Positions 43,924 through 54,226 of a stretch of DNA of 64,000 nucleotides are shown here, in pieces. Position numbers and translations under genes: made by a program. Origin of the DNA: Flavobacterium psychrophilum DSM 3660 = ATCC 49418. GTDB taxonomy: Bacteria; Bacteroidota; Bacteroidia; Flavobacteriales; Flavobacteriaceae. The notes under the pieces are model-generated. The model had not been told where the DNA came from. It saw nothing but the letters and a program-made list of their open reading frames with translations, and did no database searches. Location: positions 62,001 to 126,000 of the forward strand of contig NZ_MUHE01000014.1 in the NCBI RefSeq assembly GCF_002217405.1, given 5' to 3'. Within the stretch, counting starts at the first letter, position 1; each line of letters starts with the position of its first letter.

Positions 43924-45585
43924 TTATTTTTTTGAATCATTAAGTATTTGACCATTTTTCATCGTAATTGTTCTTGTGGCAAGATTTTGCCAATGCTTGT
44001 TTTTTGAAGTTGTTAGAACCGTCCAATCATTTTTATCCGACAGTATAAAGTCTATTATTTGGTTAGCAACAGGTTCGTCCATTAAGTCGGTTGCTTCTTC
44101 AAAAAACAAGAGTTGCGGTTTTTTGATGATACTTCTAGCTAATACTATTTTTTGTGCATTTGATGACGAAAGTTGTTTGCCTTCAGGGAAAATTTTAGTA
44201 TCTAATCCTTTTGGTAAGGTTTTAATGTATGGTGTAAGCTGCACCGCATCTAACGCCCATTTTAAATCTTCATTACTAATTGTAGGATCGTTGTAGGTTA
44301 TGTTTTCTAAAATAGTTCCTTCAAAGGGTGTTTCTCCATGTACAATAGCCCCTATTTGGCTTCGATATTGGTTTAAATCCATTTTTCTAAACGTATTGTC
44401 ATTAATACTAAAAGAGCCCGATGTTTTTTCTATAGCACCCGATAATATTCGCATTAGTGTGGTCTTACCAGAGCCGTTTTTGCCTAGCAATACTATTTTT
44501 TCGCCAGGCTCAATTTTTAAGTTGATACCACTTAAAATGTCGTTTTGTGAATCTGGAAATCTAAAACTAAGGTTGTCTGTTTCTAATGAAATGTTTGAAT
44601 AATTGAGTGAATGATCCTCTAATTCATTGCTATCCTCGATATTCATATCTGTAACTTGTCCAATTTTTTCAACGGCAGTTAGTACATCGTAAAATGTTTC
44701 TAGGCCTAAAATTATTTTTTCTACAGAATTAATTACCAATAAAATGATGATTTCTGCGGCCACAAATTGACCAATATTCATTTGTTGGTTTAGCACTAAA
44801 TATCCTCCAATTAGTAATAAGCTTGCGGTAATAATCACTTTAAAAATAATTAACTGACTAAATTGCTTTTTAATAATGCTAAAATGACTTTCTCTATATT
44901 TTAGATAATCAGTTACCAAATCATCATTTTTCTGAAGAGAAAAATTAAAAGCTGTATTTTTCTTGAAACTCGTATTCTTTCTAGCCATTTCTTGAAGCCA
45001 TCCCGCAACTTTGTATTTAAATTTCGATTCTTTCATGCTTGTTTCTAGCCCTTTGTTGTATGAAAATTTGAAAATACCATACAAAAGAAGGAGTAATAAA
45101 AGTCCAAAAATGATGAAAAACGGATGGTATATAGACAAAAGCAGGATGCCGAAAATAATTTGTAATAAAGCTGCAGAGAAGTCAATCAATAATTTAGAGG
45201 TTCCTTTTTGTATGGTTAAAGTATCAAAAAAACGATTGGCTAATTCGGGCGGATAGGTATTGTACATTTCTTCAAACTTAATTTTGGGTAACCTATAGGC
45301 AAACTCAAAGGAAGAACGAACAAATAGTTTTTGCTGTAAATTTTCGGTTATGCGAAGTTGCATTAAGGATAATATACCTACTAAAGCAACTCCAATTACA
45401 ACAAGAATAATTAAAATAATCCATGATACACTAACCCTTCCAGATTGTATAAAGTTAATTATAGCCTGTATTCCCAATGGTAGCGATAAACTAATTAATC
45501 CTGCAAAAATGGCATAAAAAAACACCTGATAAACGTCTTTTTTATCTAAAGATAAAAGGTAGAAAAATCTTTTTAGTGGAGACAT
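43924..45585 (-). CDS. ABC exporter (fused membrane and ATPase domains) with degenerate catalytic motifs
   Basis: 553 residues: five to six helices (about 20-290) then a nucleotide-binding domain. Walker A GKNGSGKT (368-375) is intact, but the Q-loop Gln is replaced by His416, the signature LSGGQ is LSSSN (472-476), Walker B has Glu496 in place of Asp (FFEE), and the switch His is Ser527. There is no C39 peptidase domain. It may hydrolyse ATP poorly or need a partner, although the operon has none. The substrate is unknown; small toxic molecules or a peptide are possible. Confidence 0.88.
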   Translation of the reverse strand: MSPLKRFFYLLSLDKKDVYQVFFYAIFAGLISLSLPLGIQAIINFIQSGRVSVSWIILIILVVIGVALVGILSLMQLRITENLQQKLFVRSSFEFAYRLPKIKFEEMYNTYPPELANRFFDTLTIQKGTSKLLIDFSAALLQIIFGILLLSIYHPFFIIFGLLLLLLLYGIFKFSYNKGLETSMKESKFKYKVAGWLQEMARKNTSFKKNTAFNFSLQKNDDLVTDYLKYRESHFSIIKKQFSQLIIFKVIITASLLLIGGYLVLNQQMNIGQFVAAEIIILLVINSVEKIILGLETFYDVLTAVEKIGQVTDMNIEDSNELEDHSLNYSNISLETDNLSFRFPDSQNDILSGINLKIEPGEKIVLLGKNGSGKTTLMRILSGAIEKTSGSFSINDNTFRKMDLNQYRSQIGAIVHGETPFEGTILENITYNDPTISNEDLKWALDAVQLTPYIKTLPKGLDTKIFPEGKQLSSSNAQKIVLARSIIKKPQLLFFEEATDLMDEPVANQIIDFILSDKNDWTVLTTSKNKHWQNLATRTITMKNGQILNDSKK

Positions 45586-45590
45586 ATTTT

Positions 45591-46265
45591 TTATTTTTTA
45601 AATAGGGTTGTTATAAGGTTTAAATAAAAGTCAGTAGGCGTAATTTCTTGATTGCAATTTGTTATGGTTTTTAAATGCTCTTTTAAAAAATGCTGATGTA
45701 ATGATCCTTCAATTATAGTAGATGCTAATGATTTTGCAAACGAATACTCGGGATTTACTTGTTCTATTATGCTTACAATTCTATTAACCACTCTTTTATA
45801 TACTAAAAAAAAACCTTCTTTGTTTTCTTGGTCAATTTCCTTGGTTAGTAATGTTTTAGTGAATTCAGAAATTATTATTTTATTTAATATTGCTTCATTT
45901 ATATGTTTTGTAGTACTATCATCGATAATCTTTTCTGTAGCAATAGTAACGGCTATTTTTAATTTTTCGAATACATTTTCTATGTTGTTTGTAGATAAGA
46001 CCATTCGGTATTCTATCCAACTCCAATACCATGATGACAAATATAATAAAAGCATGTGTTTGTTTTCAAAATATCGATAAATCGAACTTTCGTTTGAACC
46101 TATTTTTTCGCCCAGTTTTTTAAATGTGAAATCATCGAAACCAATGTCATCAATCAGGATAATGCTATGCTCAATTATTTTTTTTCCTAAAACAGAAGTT
46201 TCTGGGTCTTTCTGATACAGTTTTTCGTTGACCTGAATTTTTATGTTTGATAGTAAATTGTTCAT
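45591..46265 (-). CDS. TetR/AcrR-family transcriptional regulator
   Basis: 224 residues. An N-terminal helix-turn-helix (about residues 25-70) with FTFKKLGEKIGSNESSIYRYFENKHMLL is a clear TetR DNA-binding region; the rest is a helical ligand-binding domain. It is the first gene of the four-gene exporter operon, 5 bases from the ABC gene, and sits behind a palindromic operator next to its own promoter, so it likely represses the operon and itself until an exported ligand binds. Confidence 0.9.
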   Translation of the reverse strand: MNNLLSNIKIQVNEKLYQKDPETSVLGKKIIEHSIILIDDIGFDDFTFKKLGEKIGSNESSIYRYFENKHMLLLYLSSWYWSWIEYRMVLSTNNIENVFEKLKIAVTIATEKIIDDSTTKHINEAILNKIIISEFTKTLLTKEIDQENKEGFFLVYKRVVNRIVSIIEQVNPEYSFAKSLASTIIEGSLHQHFLKEHLKTITNCNQEITPTDFYLNLITTLFKK

Positions 46266-46282
46266 AATTATATTTATTTATG

Positions 46283-46305
46283 CAAATATAATAGTATTAC
46301 TATTA
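46283..46305 (-). promoter_or_regulatory. tetR operon promoter (TATATTTG) with overlapping 17-bp palindromic operator
   Basis: Minus-strand -7 box TATATTTG (46283-46290). A perfect 8-1-8 palindrome TAATAGTA-T-TACTATTA (46289-46305) shares its last two bases with the box and covers the spacer upstream. Binding there would block RNA polymerase, as expected for TetR autoregulation. Confidence 0.8.
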
Positions 46306-46414
46306 ATAATGAAATTTTAACTTTTATTTGTATGTTTTTTATTATTATGAGATGCGTTTTGTCATATTTTGGCTAATTTTACGTTACTAATTTTATAAAT
46401 AAATTATAATTATT

Positions 46415-47683
46415 ATGGGTAAATATGTTTCGGCTCAAGAAGCCGTAAAAATTATAAAATCTAATGATCGAATATATGTTCAAGCTGCCGCTGCAACGCC
46501 AACAGTTTTAACAAAAGCTTTGACCGAACGGGCTTCCGAATTAAAGAATGTTGAGGTTTGTCATTTACATACAGAAGGCGAAGCAGCTTATGCAAATCCT
46601 GAATTGTCTGAAAGTTTTCATGTAAACTCTTTCTTTATAGGTAAAAATGTTAGGCATACTCTAGTAGCGGGTAATGGCTCATATACCCCAGTTTTTTTAA
46701 GTGAATTGCCTTATTTGTTTAGAAAGAATGTGGTTCCTCTAGATGTTGTTTTTATTCATGTTTCGCCACCAGATATTCATGGGTATTGTTCTCTAGGAGT
46801 TTCTGTAGAAGCAACGCTGGCTGCAATAGAGAATGCAAAAACAGTTATTGCTCAGGTAAATCCTAAAATGCCAAGAACTTTTGGTGACGGAATTCTTCAT
46901 GTATCAGAAATAGATTATTTAGTAGAAGTTGATACTCCAATATACGAACATGAGATTGGAATTATTTCTTCTATCGAGGACAAAATAGGAACATATATTG
47001 CTTCGCTTATAGAAGATGAAAGTACTTTGCAAATGGGAATTGGATCTATCCCAAATGCGGCGTTAACCAAATTAACAAATCATAAAAATCTCGGATTGCA
47101 TACCGAAATGTTTTCTGATGGCGTTATAGATTTAATCGAAAAAAACGTAATAAATTGCGATTACAAAGGAATAAGCAGAGGGAGAGCTTTAGCTACATTT
47201 CTTATAGGTTCTCAGCGATTATATGATTTTGTAAATGACAATCCGTTTGTAGAAATGCGCGAATCTTCTTATGTAAACGACACTTCGAAAATTAGAAAAA
47301 ACCCAAAAATGGTAGCTATAAATTCGGCTATTGAGGTAGATGTAACTGGGCAAGTTTGTGCAGACTCTATTGGTGCCAAAATGTATTCTGGTGTGGGAGG
47401 ACAAATGGATTTTATTCGAGGAGCCTCTTTAAGTAATGGCGGAAAAGCAATTATTGCATTGCCATCAATTACTAAAAATGGCGTCAGTAGGATTGTTCCG
47501 TATCTAAAACAAGGGGCAGGAGTCGTAACCACTCGTTCGCATGTGCATTATGTAATTACTGAAAATGGAATTGCAGATTTATACGGAAAAACATTAAAAC
47601 AAAGAGCTTCCGAAATGGTAAAAATCGCACATCCAAGTCATCAGGAGTGGATTGAAAAATCTTATTTTGAGATGATTAATTGA
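46415..47683 (+). CDS. Acetyl-CoA hydrolase/transferase-family (CoA-transferase, Cat1/4-hydroxybutyrate type)
   Basis: 422-residue class of CoA-transferase that moves CoA between acyl-CoA and acetate or other acids. GIGSIPNA (208-215) and the catalytic Glu E231 in LHTEMFSDG are both present. The best-fitting roles are acetate/succinate or 4-hydroxybutyrate CoA transfer; the substrate cannot be told. Stand-alone, divergent from the tetR operon and sharing the upstream region. Confidence 0.9.
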   Translation: MGKYVSAQEAVKIIKSNDRIYVQAAAATPTVLTKALTERASELKNVEVCHLHTEGEAAYANPELSESFHVNSFFIGKNVRHTLVAGNGSYTPVFLSELPYLFRKNVVPLDVVFIHVSPPDIHGYCSLGVSVEATLAAIENAKTVIAQVNPKMPRTFGDGILHVSEIDYLVEVDTPIYEHEIGIISSIEDKIGTYIASLIEDESTLQMGIGSIPNAALTKLTNHKNLGLHTEMFSDGVIDLIEKNVINCDYKGISRGRALATFLIGSQRLYDFVNDNPFVEMRESSYVNDTSKIRKNPKMVAINSAIEVDVTGQVCADSIGAKMYSGVGGQMDFIRGASLSNGGKAIIALPSITKNGVSRIVPYLKQGAGVVTTRSHVHYVITENGIADLYGKTLKQRASEMVKIAHPSHQEWIEKSYFEMIN

Positions 47684-47694
47684 TAATTATAAAA

Positions 47695-47734
47695 AAAAAA
47701 CAGACAGAATTTATATTCTGTCTGTTTTTTTTAA
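47695..47734 (+). terminator. Terminator after CoA-transferase
   Basis: Thirteen-bp stem AAACAGACAGAAT/ATTCTGTCTGTTT with 4-base loop, followed by a T run. Confidence 0.93.
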
Positions 47735-47736
47735 TA

Positions 47737-47983
47737 AACGCTTTTTTCTAGCACAAAACAAAAATATGTTTCGATAAAAACACAGTAAAAATACTTGTAT
47801 TTAATATATTAGAAGATTAATTTGATGCAAAAGCAAACAAAAATAGTTGTTATAGGAGCATGCAGGAATTCATAAAAGAGTTCTATTTTACTATAAAAAA
47901 AGCGGTTTTTGCTTTGATATTCAAATTATTGCATTTTTTTTAAAACATTGTTTTATTCAATACATAATAAATTTCATACATAA
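47737..47983. other. Non-coding gap, no gene recognised
   Basis: About 250 A/T-rich bases. A 17-codon frame at 47825 (MQKQTKIVVIGA...) looks like the start of a Rossmann protein but stops at once; it may be a scar or chance. No structured RNA seen. Confidence 0.5.
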
Positions 47984-48415
47984 ATGAAAAAAATAATCTT
48001 CAAATCTTGGATAATTAATTTAGTGATAAGTATTTCATTATTTATAATTTACAGGCTAATTATTGCAGAAACCAATTATTTAGCGAGCACGAGTATGTTT
48101 GAAAAATTTTTATTCTTTATAGATGTGCTATTAAATATTTGGGTTTCAATCCTCTCTCTTATAGCGATGTTTTTTTGTTCACTGTTTTTTTTTCTAAATT
48201 TAGTAGTAAATATTAGAAATAATTACTATTTATCATCTTTGTCATTTTTAGGAATACCAACCATTTGGATTATTTATTTAATTGTAATTAATATTTATAC
48301 AGGCTTTGGGTTTTACAGAACTATTTTAGTGCTCTCAATGATTTATCTGTTTCTTACAGCAGTACAGTTTTTAAAATTCAGAAAGAAAATAAAAAGCTAT
48401 GCCTTGTATAAATAA
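47984..48415 (+). CDS. Small hydrophobic membrane protein, unknown
   Basis: 143 residues with four predicted membrane helices (about 9-28, 44-75, 85-105, 113-132) and a basic C-terminus. No motif is recognised. The gene is unusually A/T-rich and its codon use is dominated by Ile, Phe and Leu. Followed by a repeat-A copy. Could be a lineage-specific or acquired gene. Confidence 0.6.
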   Translation: MKKIIFKSWIINLVISISLFIIYRLIIAETNYLASTSMFEKFLFFIDVLLNIWVSILSLIAMFFCSLFFFLNLVVNIRNNYYLSSLSFLGIPTIWIIYLIVINIYTGFGFYRTILVLSMIYLFLTAVQFLKFRKKIKSYALYK

Positions 48416-48473
48416 AAATTGCCGCTACAATAAGGTTGTGAAACGCGACACTTAATTCTACAATAAACAACTT

Positions 48474-48693
48474 TTTTAAACCTCATTATCTGGGGCTTAC
48501 CACAAGGGTAGGGCTTTAGGTTACAAATGAAGTTTACGGAAATCCGATGATAATAAAAGTGTAATGAAGTAGAAATCCTTTTTGAGGCAGAAAAAGCTTC
48601 AAAAAGGATTTTTACTTCACCCGAGCTTCAAAGAACGAACTAGCGAAGCAATTCCTAACGCAAAATACTGTAATTAATAGCATTAAGCCATCT
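48474..48693 (+). repeat. Dispersed repeat family A, copy 5 (long form)
   Basis: The longest copy: TTTTTTAAACCTCATTATCTGGGGCTTACCACAAGGG, GGGCTTTAGGTTACAAATGAAGTTT, an internal strong hairpin AAATCCTTTTTGA...TCAAAAAGGATTT (about 48571-48621), then AATTCCTAACGCAAAATACTGTAATTAATAGCATTAAGCC. It fills most of the gap before the P-type ATPase gene. The remaining part of the gap (48694-48809) shows nothing but a short A/T-rich upstream region. Confidence 0.75.
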
Positions 48694-48809
48694 TAAGTTG
48701 GTTTTACGTCTAAAACATTTGTATAACCCGAAAATTTAGGCTAATTTAGTCTCAATCCCAAAGTAGTAGCGGGACATTAGCCTATACCCTAAAACGAAAA
48801 CATAAAAAC

Positions 48810-50792
48810 ATGGAGCATATACATACACATGACAAAAAGGGCAAACAACTTTGTTGCAAACACAAAGAAAAAAAAGCCTGTTGTACCACTCACACGCACA
48901 GCCATGATGACCATGCAGGCACAGAGCAAACGATGTTTCAAATGTTCTTGCCAGCAATGATAAGTTTTATATTATTACTTGTTGCAATTGGTTTCGATAA
49001 TTATTTTTCGCAAACTTGGTTCGCTGGTTGGGTACGAATAGCGTGGTATATCGTAGCATACATTCCTGTAGGTTTTCCTGTACTAAAAGAAGCGTTTGAA
49101 AGCATTGGTAAAGGCGAAATATTTTCGGAATTTCTACTCATGTGCATTGCTACAATCGGTGCCTTTTCGATTGCACAATTTGCAGAAGGCGTTGCTGTAA
49201 TGTTATTTTATGCCATTGGCGAAATCTTTCAAACATTGGCAGTGCAAAAAGCAAAATCTAATATCCAACTATTACTAGCCCAACGACCAGACGAAGCAAC
49301 AGTTTTAAACAATGGAAATGCAATTACAAAAAAAGCATCTGAAATTAACATTGGCGAAATAATTCAACTCAAATCTGGCGAAAAACTAGCACTAGACGGA
49401 AAATTATTAACCCACAATGCCACATTTAACACCGCTGCGTTAACCGGCGAAAGTAAACCCGATACCAAACAAAAAGGGGATACTGTTTTGGCAGGAATGA
49501 TAAACCTAAACACCATTGCACAAGTAGAAGTTACAACTGCTTATACCAATAGTAAACTATCCAAAATACTACAAATGGTGCAAGAAGCCACCGCCAGAAA
49601 AGCACCAACAGAATTGTTTATACGCAAATTTGCCAAAATTTATACCCCAATAGTTGTATTGTTGGCAATGGCTATTTGTGTGTTGCCTATATTCTTTACA
49701 GCCAATTATGTTTTTAGAGATTGGTTGTACCGTGCATTAGTTTTCTTGGTTATTTCTTGTCCTTGTGCTTTGGTTATTTCGATTCCGTTGGGCTATTTTG
49801 GTGGCATAGGTGCTGCTAGTAAAAACGGAATTTTGTTTAAAGGATCCAGTTTTCTTGATATAATGGCGTCTATTCAAATGGTCGTAATGGATAAAACAGG
49901 AACGCTAACTAAGGGAGTTTTTAAAGTTCAAAAAGTGGTTGCCGTTGGTATTTCTGAAGCCGATTTGGTTAAATTTACATCGGCACTCGAAACCAAATCT
50001 ACACACCCTGTTGGAACCGCAATACTACAATACGCAAACGGAACAGAAAAAAATGTAACCGTTACCGAAGTTCAAGAAATTGCAGGTCACGGGCTAAAAG
50101 GCAAAGTAGATGGAAACGAAATTTTGGCAGGAAATGTCAAATTGATGAAAAAATTTAATATTAGTTATGATGCCCAAATAGACAACACCCCATTTACAAT
50201 TATTATCGTGGCAATTAACCAAAAATATTCAGGGTATTTTCTAATTGCAGACCAGATAAAAGAAGATGCAAAACAAGCTATCGAAAGTTTACACAAAATA
50301 AACGTAAAAACCATGATGCTATCGGGCGACAAACAAGCCGTTGTAAATGCTGTTGCCAAACAACTTAACATCGATTTGGCCTACGGAGATTTATTGCCAG
50401 AAGATAAAGTAGCAAAAGTTTCGGCACTAAAATTACAAAATCTAAAAATTGCTTTTGTGGGCGATGGTGTAAACGATGCGCCAGTAGTTGCGCTTGCCGA
50501 TGCAGGAATAGCAATGGGCGGTTTAGGGAGCGATGCAACAATAGAAACTGCCGATATTGTAATTCAAAACGATCAACCTTATAAAATATATACCGCTATA
50601 CACATTGGTAAAAAAACAAAACAAATTGTGTGGCAAAATATCGGTTTAGCATTTACAGTAAAAGTAATTGTTTTAGTGCTTGGCGCAGGAGGATTAGCCA
50701 CTATGTGGGAAGCTGTTTTTGCAGATGTTGGTGTGGCACTATTGGCTATTTTAAACGCCGTAAGAATTCAGAGAATGAGATTTGACAATTAA
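48810..50792 (+). CDS. Heavy metal P1B-type ATPase (Zn2+/Cd2+/Pb2+ export type)
   Basis: 660 residues, exports divalent soft metals from the cytoplasm. It has TGES (212-215), C317-P-C319 in the metal-binding helix, the phosphorylated D361 in DKTGTLT, H399-P and GDGVNDAP. The CPC motif with two helices ahead and no N-terminal HMA domain fits the ZntA/CadA group. Instead of an HMA domain it has a short His/Cys-rich N-terminus (CC at 15-16 and 24-25, several His) that may bind metal. No regulator is adjacent. Confidence 0.92.
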   Translation: MEHIHTHDKKGKQLCCKHKEKKACCTTHTHSHDDHAGTEQTMFQMFLPAMISFILLLVAIGFDNYFSQTWFAGWVRIAWYIVAYIPVGFPVLKEAFESIGKGEIFSEFLLMCIATIGAFSIAQFAEGVAVMLFYAIGEIFQTLAVQKAKSNIQLLLAQRPDEATVLNNGNAITKKASEINIGEIIQLKSGEKLALDGKLLTHNATFNTAALTGESKPDTKQKGDTVLAGMINLNTIAQVEVTTAYTNSKLSKILQMVQEATARKAPTELFIRKFAKIYTPIVVLLAMAICVLPIFFTANYVFRDWLYRALVFLVISCPCALVISIPLGYFGGIGAASKNGILFKGSSFLDIMASIQMVVMDKTGTLTKGVFKVQKVVAVGISEADLVKFTSALETKSTHPVGTAILQYANGTEKNVTVTEVQEIAGHGLKGKVDGNEILAGNVKLMKKFNISYDAQIDNTPFTIIIVAINQKYSGYFLIADQIKEDAKQAIESLHKINVKTMMLSGDKQAVVNAVAKQLNIDLAYGDLLPEDKVAKVSALKLQNLKIAFVGDGVNDAPVVALADAGIAMGGLGSDATIETADIVIQNDQPYKIYTAIHIGKKTKQIVWQNIGLAFTVKVIVLVLGAGGLATMWEAVFADVGVALLAILNAVRIQRMRFDN

Positions 50793-50867
50793 GGCAAAAA
50801 GCAAGCCTACTAACAATTGTAGCTGTTGTATAACTATTTAGTTTTCAAAAAAAAACTGTAATCTCTG
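50793..50867. other. Non-coding gap between P-type ATPase and repeat
   Basis: A/T-rich, no gene and no clear terminator seen. Confidence 0.4.
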
Positions 50868-50952
50868 GTGATTATGTTGTTTCAAGGAACGAGGAATCTC
50901 ATAATCTGAACAACTCGATAGAATTTTTATTCCTCGGAATAGCAAACTGTGT
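50868..50952 (+). repeat. Imperfect palindromic repeat remnant (GGAACGAGGAATCTC type)
   Basis: TTTCAAGGAACGAGGAATCTC is followed at about 50 bases by ATTCCTCGGAATAGCAAAC, giving imperfect arms centred on AACTCGATAGAA. Resembles the palindromic dispersed element found between genes in many Bacteroidota, but arms are decayed. The rest of the gap up to 51276 shows nothing recognised. Confidence 0.45.
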
Positions 50953-51276
50953 GTTCTTTATTCCAGTAAATTTAATAATAAAATGGTATAACTATTTTGA
51001 AGAAAGTTTTGTACATAAACATCGCTGTCTAACTACTGTATTTTTCGAAGTTCTATGCAAGTTATCAATTAATGTTTCTTCTGATTCAGATAAAATTAAA
51101 AATCTCATAGGGTATTAAGATATGAGTAAATGTACTAAAAAGCGGTTTTATTATTTTTAGCTACTTATTATTTAAGCTTGCAATTGTTTTTGCATCAATT
51201 ATTTAAGGCGATGATATAATTAAGAAGCGCATCCACGAAAAACAGTAAATACAATACCAGTATTCAAAATAATTCT

Positions 51277-51284
51277 TACATTTG
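51277..51284 (+). promoter_or_regulatory. -7 promoter element of the thiamine operon (TACATTTG)
   Basis: Perfect box six bases before the first paired base of the TPP riboswitch, so transcription starts essentially at the aptamer. Confidence 0.8.
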
Positions 51285-51289
51285 CGATA

Positions 51290-51368
51290 ACTTTAGGGGT
51301 GTCTGCAAAATGTAGGCTGAGATTTTACCCTCGAACCTGATGCAGTTCATACTGCCGTAGGAAAAAGT
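51290..51368 (+). ncRNA. TPP (THI-box) riboswitch aptamer
   Basis: Binds thiamine pyrophosphate and represses thiamine genes. P1 is ACTTT (51290-51294) with AAAGT (51364-51368). The conserved sequence GGGGTG, CTGAGA, ACCC, GAACCTGATGCAGTTCATACTG and the GTAGGAAA end are present. The 79-base leader is standard. Confidence 0.96.
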
Positions 51369-51381
51369 AAGATGACTTCTG

Positions 51382-51450
51382 TGTCCCATATCTTGGGCAA
51401 TAGTAGCCATTCCTAAAGTATATAATCACATACTAAATTTAAAGGAATGG
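51382..51450 (+). promoter_or_regulatory. Riboswitch expression platform with thiS start-codon sequester
   Basis: A CCCA/TGGG hairpin (51385-51396) is followed by CCATTCCT (51407-51414), which is fully complementary to AGGAATGG (51443-51450), the segment holding the thiS ATG and the purine-rich bases ahead of it. No T-run terminator is present, so translational control is implied. It is not shown how the aptamer toggles this stem. Confidence 0.72.
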
Positions 51451-51653
51451 AGCTAAAAATAAACAATAAAACAAAACAATTTGCTGCAAATAGTCTAACT
51501 GTTCAAGCACTTCTTGACTTAGAAATTCCCACAAAACAAAAGGGAATCGCCCTAGCTATTAATAATATTGTTATTCCGAAATCTGATTGGAATTTTCATC
51601 TAATCAAAGAAACCGACGATGTTTTAATCATTTCTGCAACGCAAGGCGGATAA
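51447..51653 (+). CDS. thiS: Thiamine biosynthesis sulfur-carrier ThiS
   Basis: 68-residue ubiquitin-like protein that carries the thiazole sulfur as a C-terminal thiocarboxylate. The chain ends in QGG, the double Gly required for adenylation. First gene of the operon; its ATG is in the sequester stem of the riboswitch. Confidence 0.95.
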   Translation: MELKINNKTKQFAANSLTVQALLDLEIPTKQKGIALAINNIVIPKSDWNFHLIKETDDVLIISATQGG

Positions 51654-51745
51654 ATCTTTTAATGCAAAGATTGAAAGATTTGATGATTAAAATGTTTGTC
51701 AAACCCATCTCTTCAATCTTTTTTAATTTTAAATCTTTCAATTAA

Positions 51746-53575
<1,830 letters not shown>

Positions 53576-53626
53576 ATATTGCGCAACTAATAAACTGCCT
53601 CTGGCTTTAGCTAGAGGCTAATATTT

Positions 53627-54226
53627 ATGATTGTAATAACAAATCCAAATACAATTTCTAATGAAATAAACACCATTCATTCTCTTTTTGAGAGCGGTTT
53701 GGAGTTACTTCATGTAAGGAAACCTGATTTTTCGGAAGTAGAAATGAGCGCTTTCTTATCCGAAATAAAATTAGAATATCACCAAAAATTGGTTTTGCAT
53801 AGCCACCATCAATTGGCTTCAGAATTTGAAATAAATAGGATTCATTTTACAGAGAAATCACGAATAGAAACCGCAGAAGAAATTCTCAAAACAAACAAAC
53901 AAATAGGATTTACCTTGTCTACTTCTGTTCATAAAATAGCCGATTTTGAAGCACTGTCTTCTCTCTTTCATTACGCTCTATTTGGTCCTGTCTTCAAAAG
54001 TATATCTAAACCAAATTATATATCTAATCTTGACTTTAAAAAAGAATTAGAAAAGAGAACAAACAACAAAACGGCATTAATTGCTCTTGGCGGCATTTCA
54101 TCCGAGAGTATTACAACTGCTTTAAAATACGGTTTTAATGATGTAGCTCTTTTGGGTAGCATTTGGAACAGTAACAAACCAATAGAAAAATTTAAACTAT
54201 GCCAGCAAATCGCCCTTTCGTATTAA
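53627..54226 (+). CDS. ThiE/TenI-like protein (degenerate thiamine-phosphate synthase fold)
   Basis: 199-residue TIM-barrel related to ThiE and TenI. It keeps LLHVRKPD (like LHLRxK) and ALIALGGIS at the phosphate end, but the ThiE pyrophosphate motif is absent: GPVF-K-SISKPNY replaces the usual T-x-TK, and the second Asn-Asp is LHSHH. It therefore may be a thiazole tautomerase (TenI-like) or an inactive paralogue of the true ThiE two genes later. Its stop lies 28 bases inside thiD. Confidence 0.82.
   Translation: MIVITNPNTISNEINTIHSLFESGLELLHVRKPDFSEVEMSAFLSEIKLEYHQKLVLHSHHQLASEFEINRIHFTEKSRIETAEEILKTNKQIGFTLSTSVHKIADFEALSSLFHYALFGPVFKSISKPNYISNLDFKKELEKRTNNKTALIALGGISSESITTALKYGFNDVALLGSIWNSNKPIEKFKLCQQIALSY

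Noticed and set aside
47825-47875. MQKQTKIVVIGA micro-frame as a truncated oxidoreductase
   Set aside because: Seventeen codons with no further homology downstream; chance cannot be excluded.
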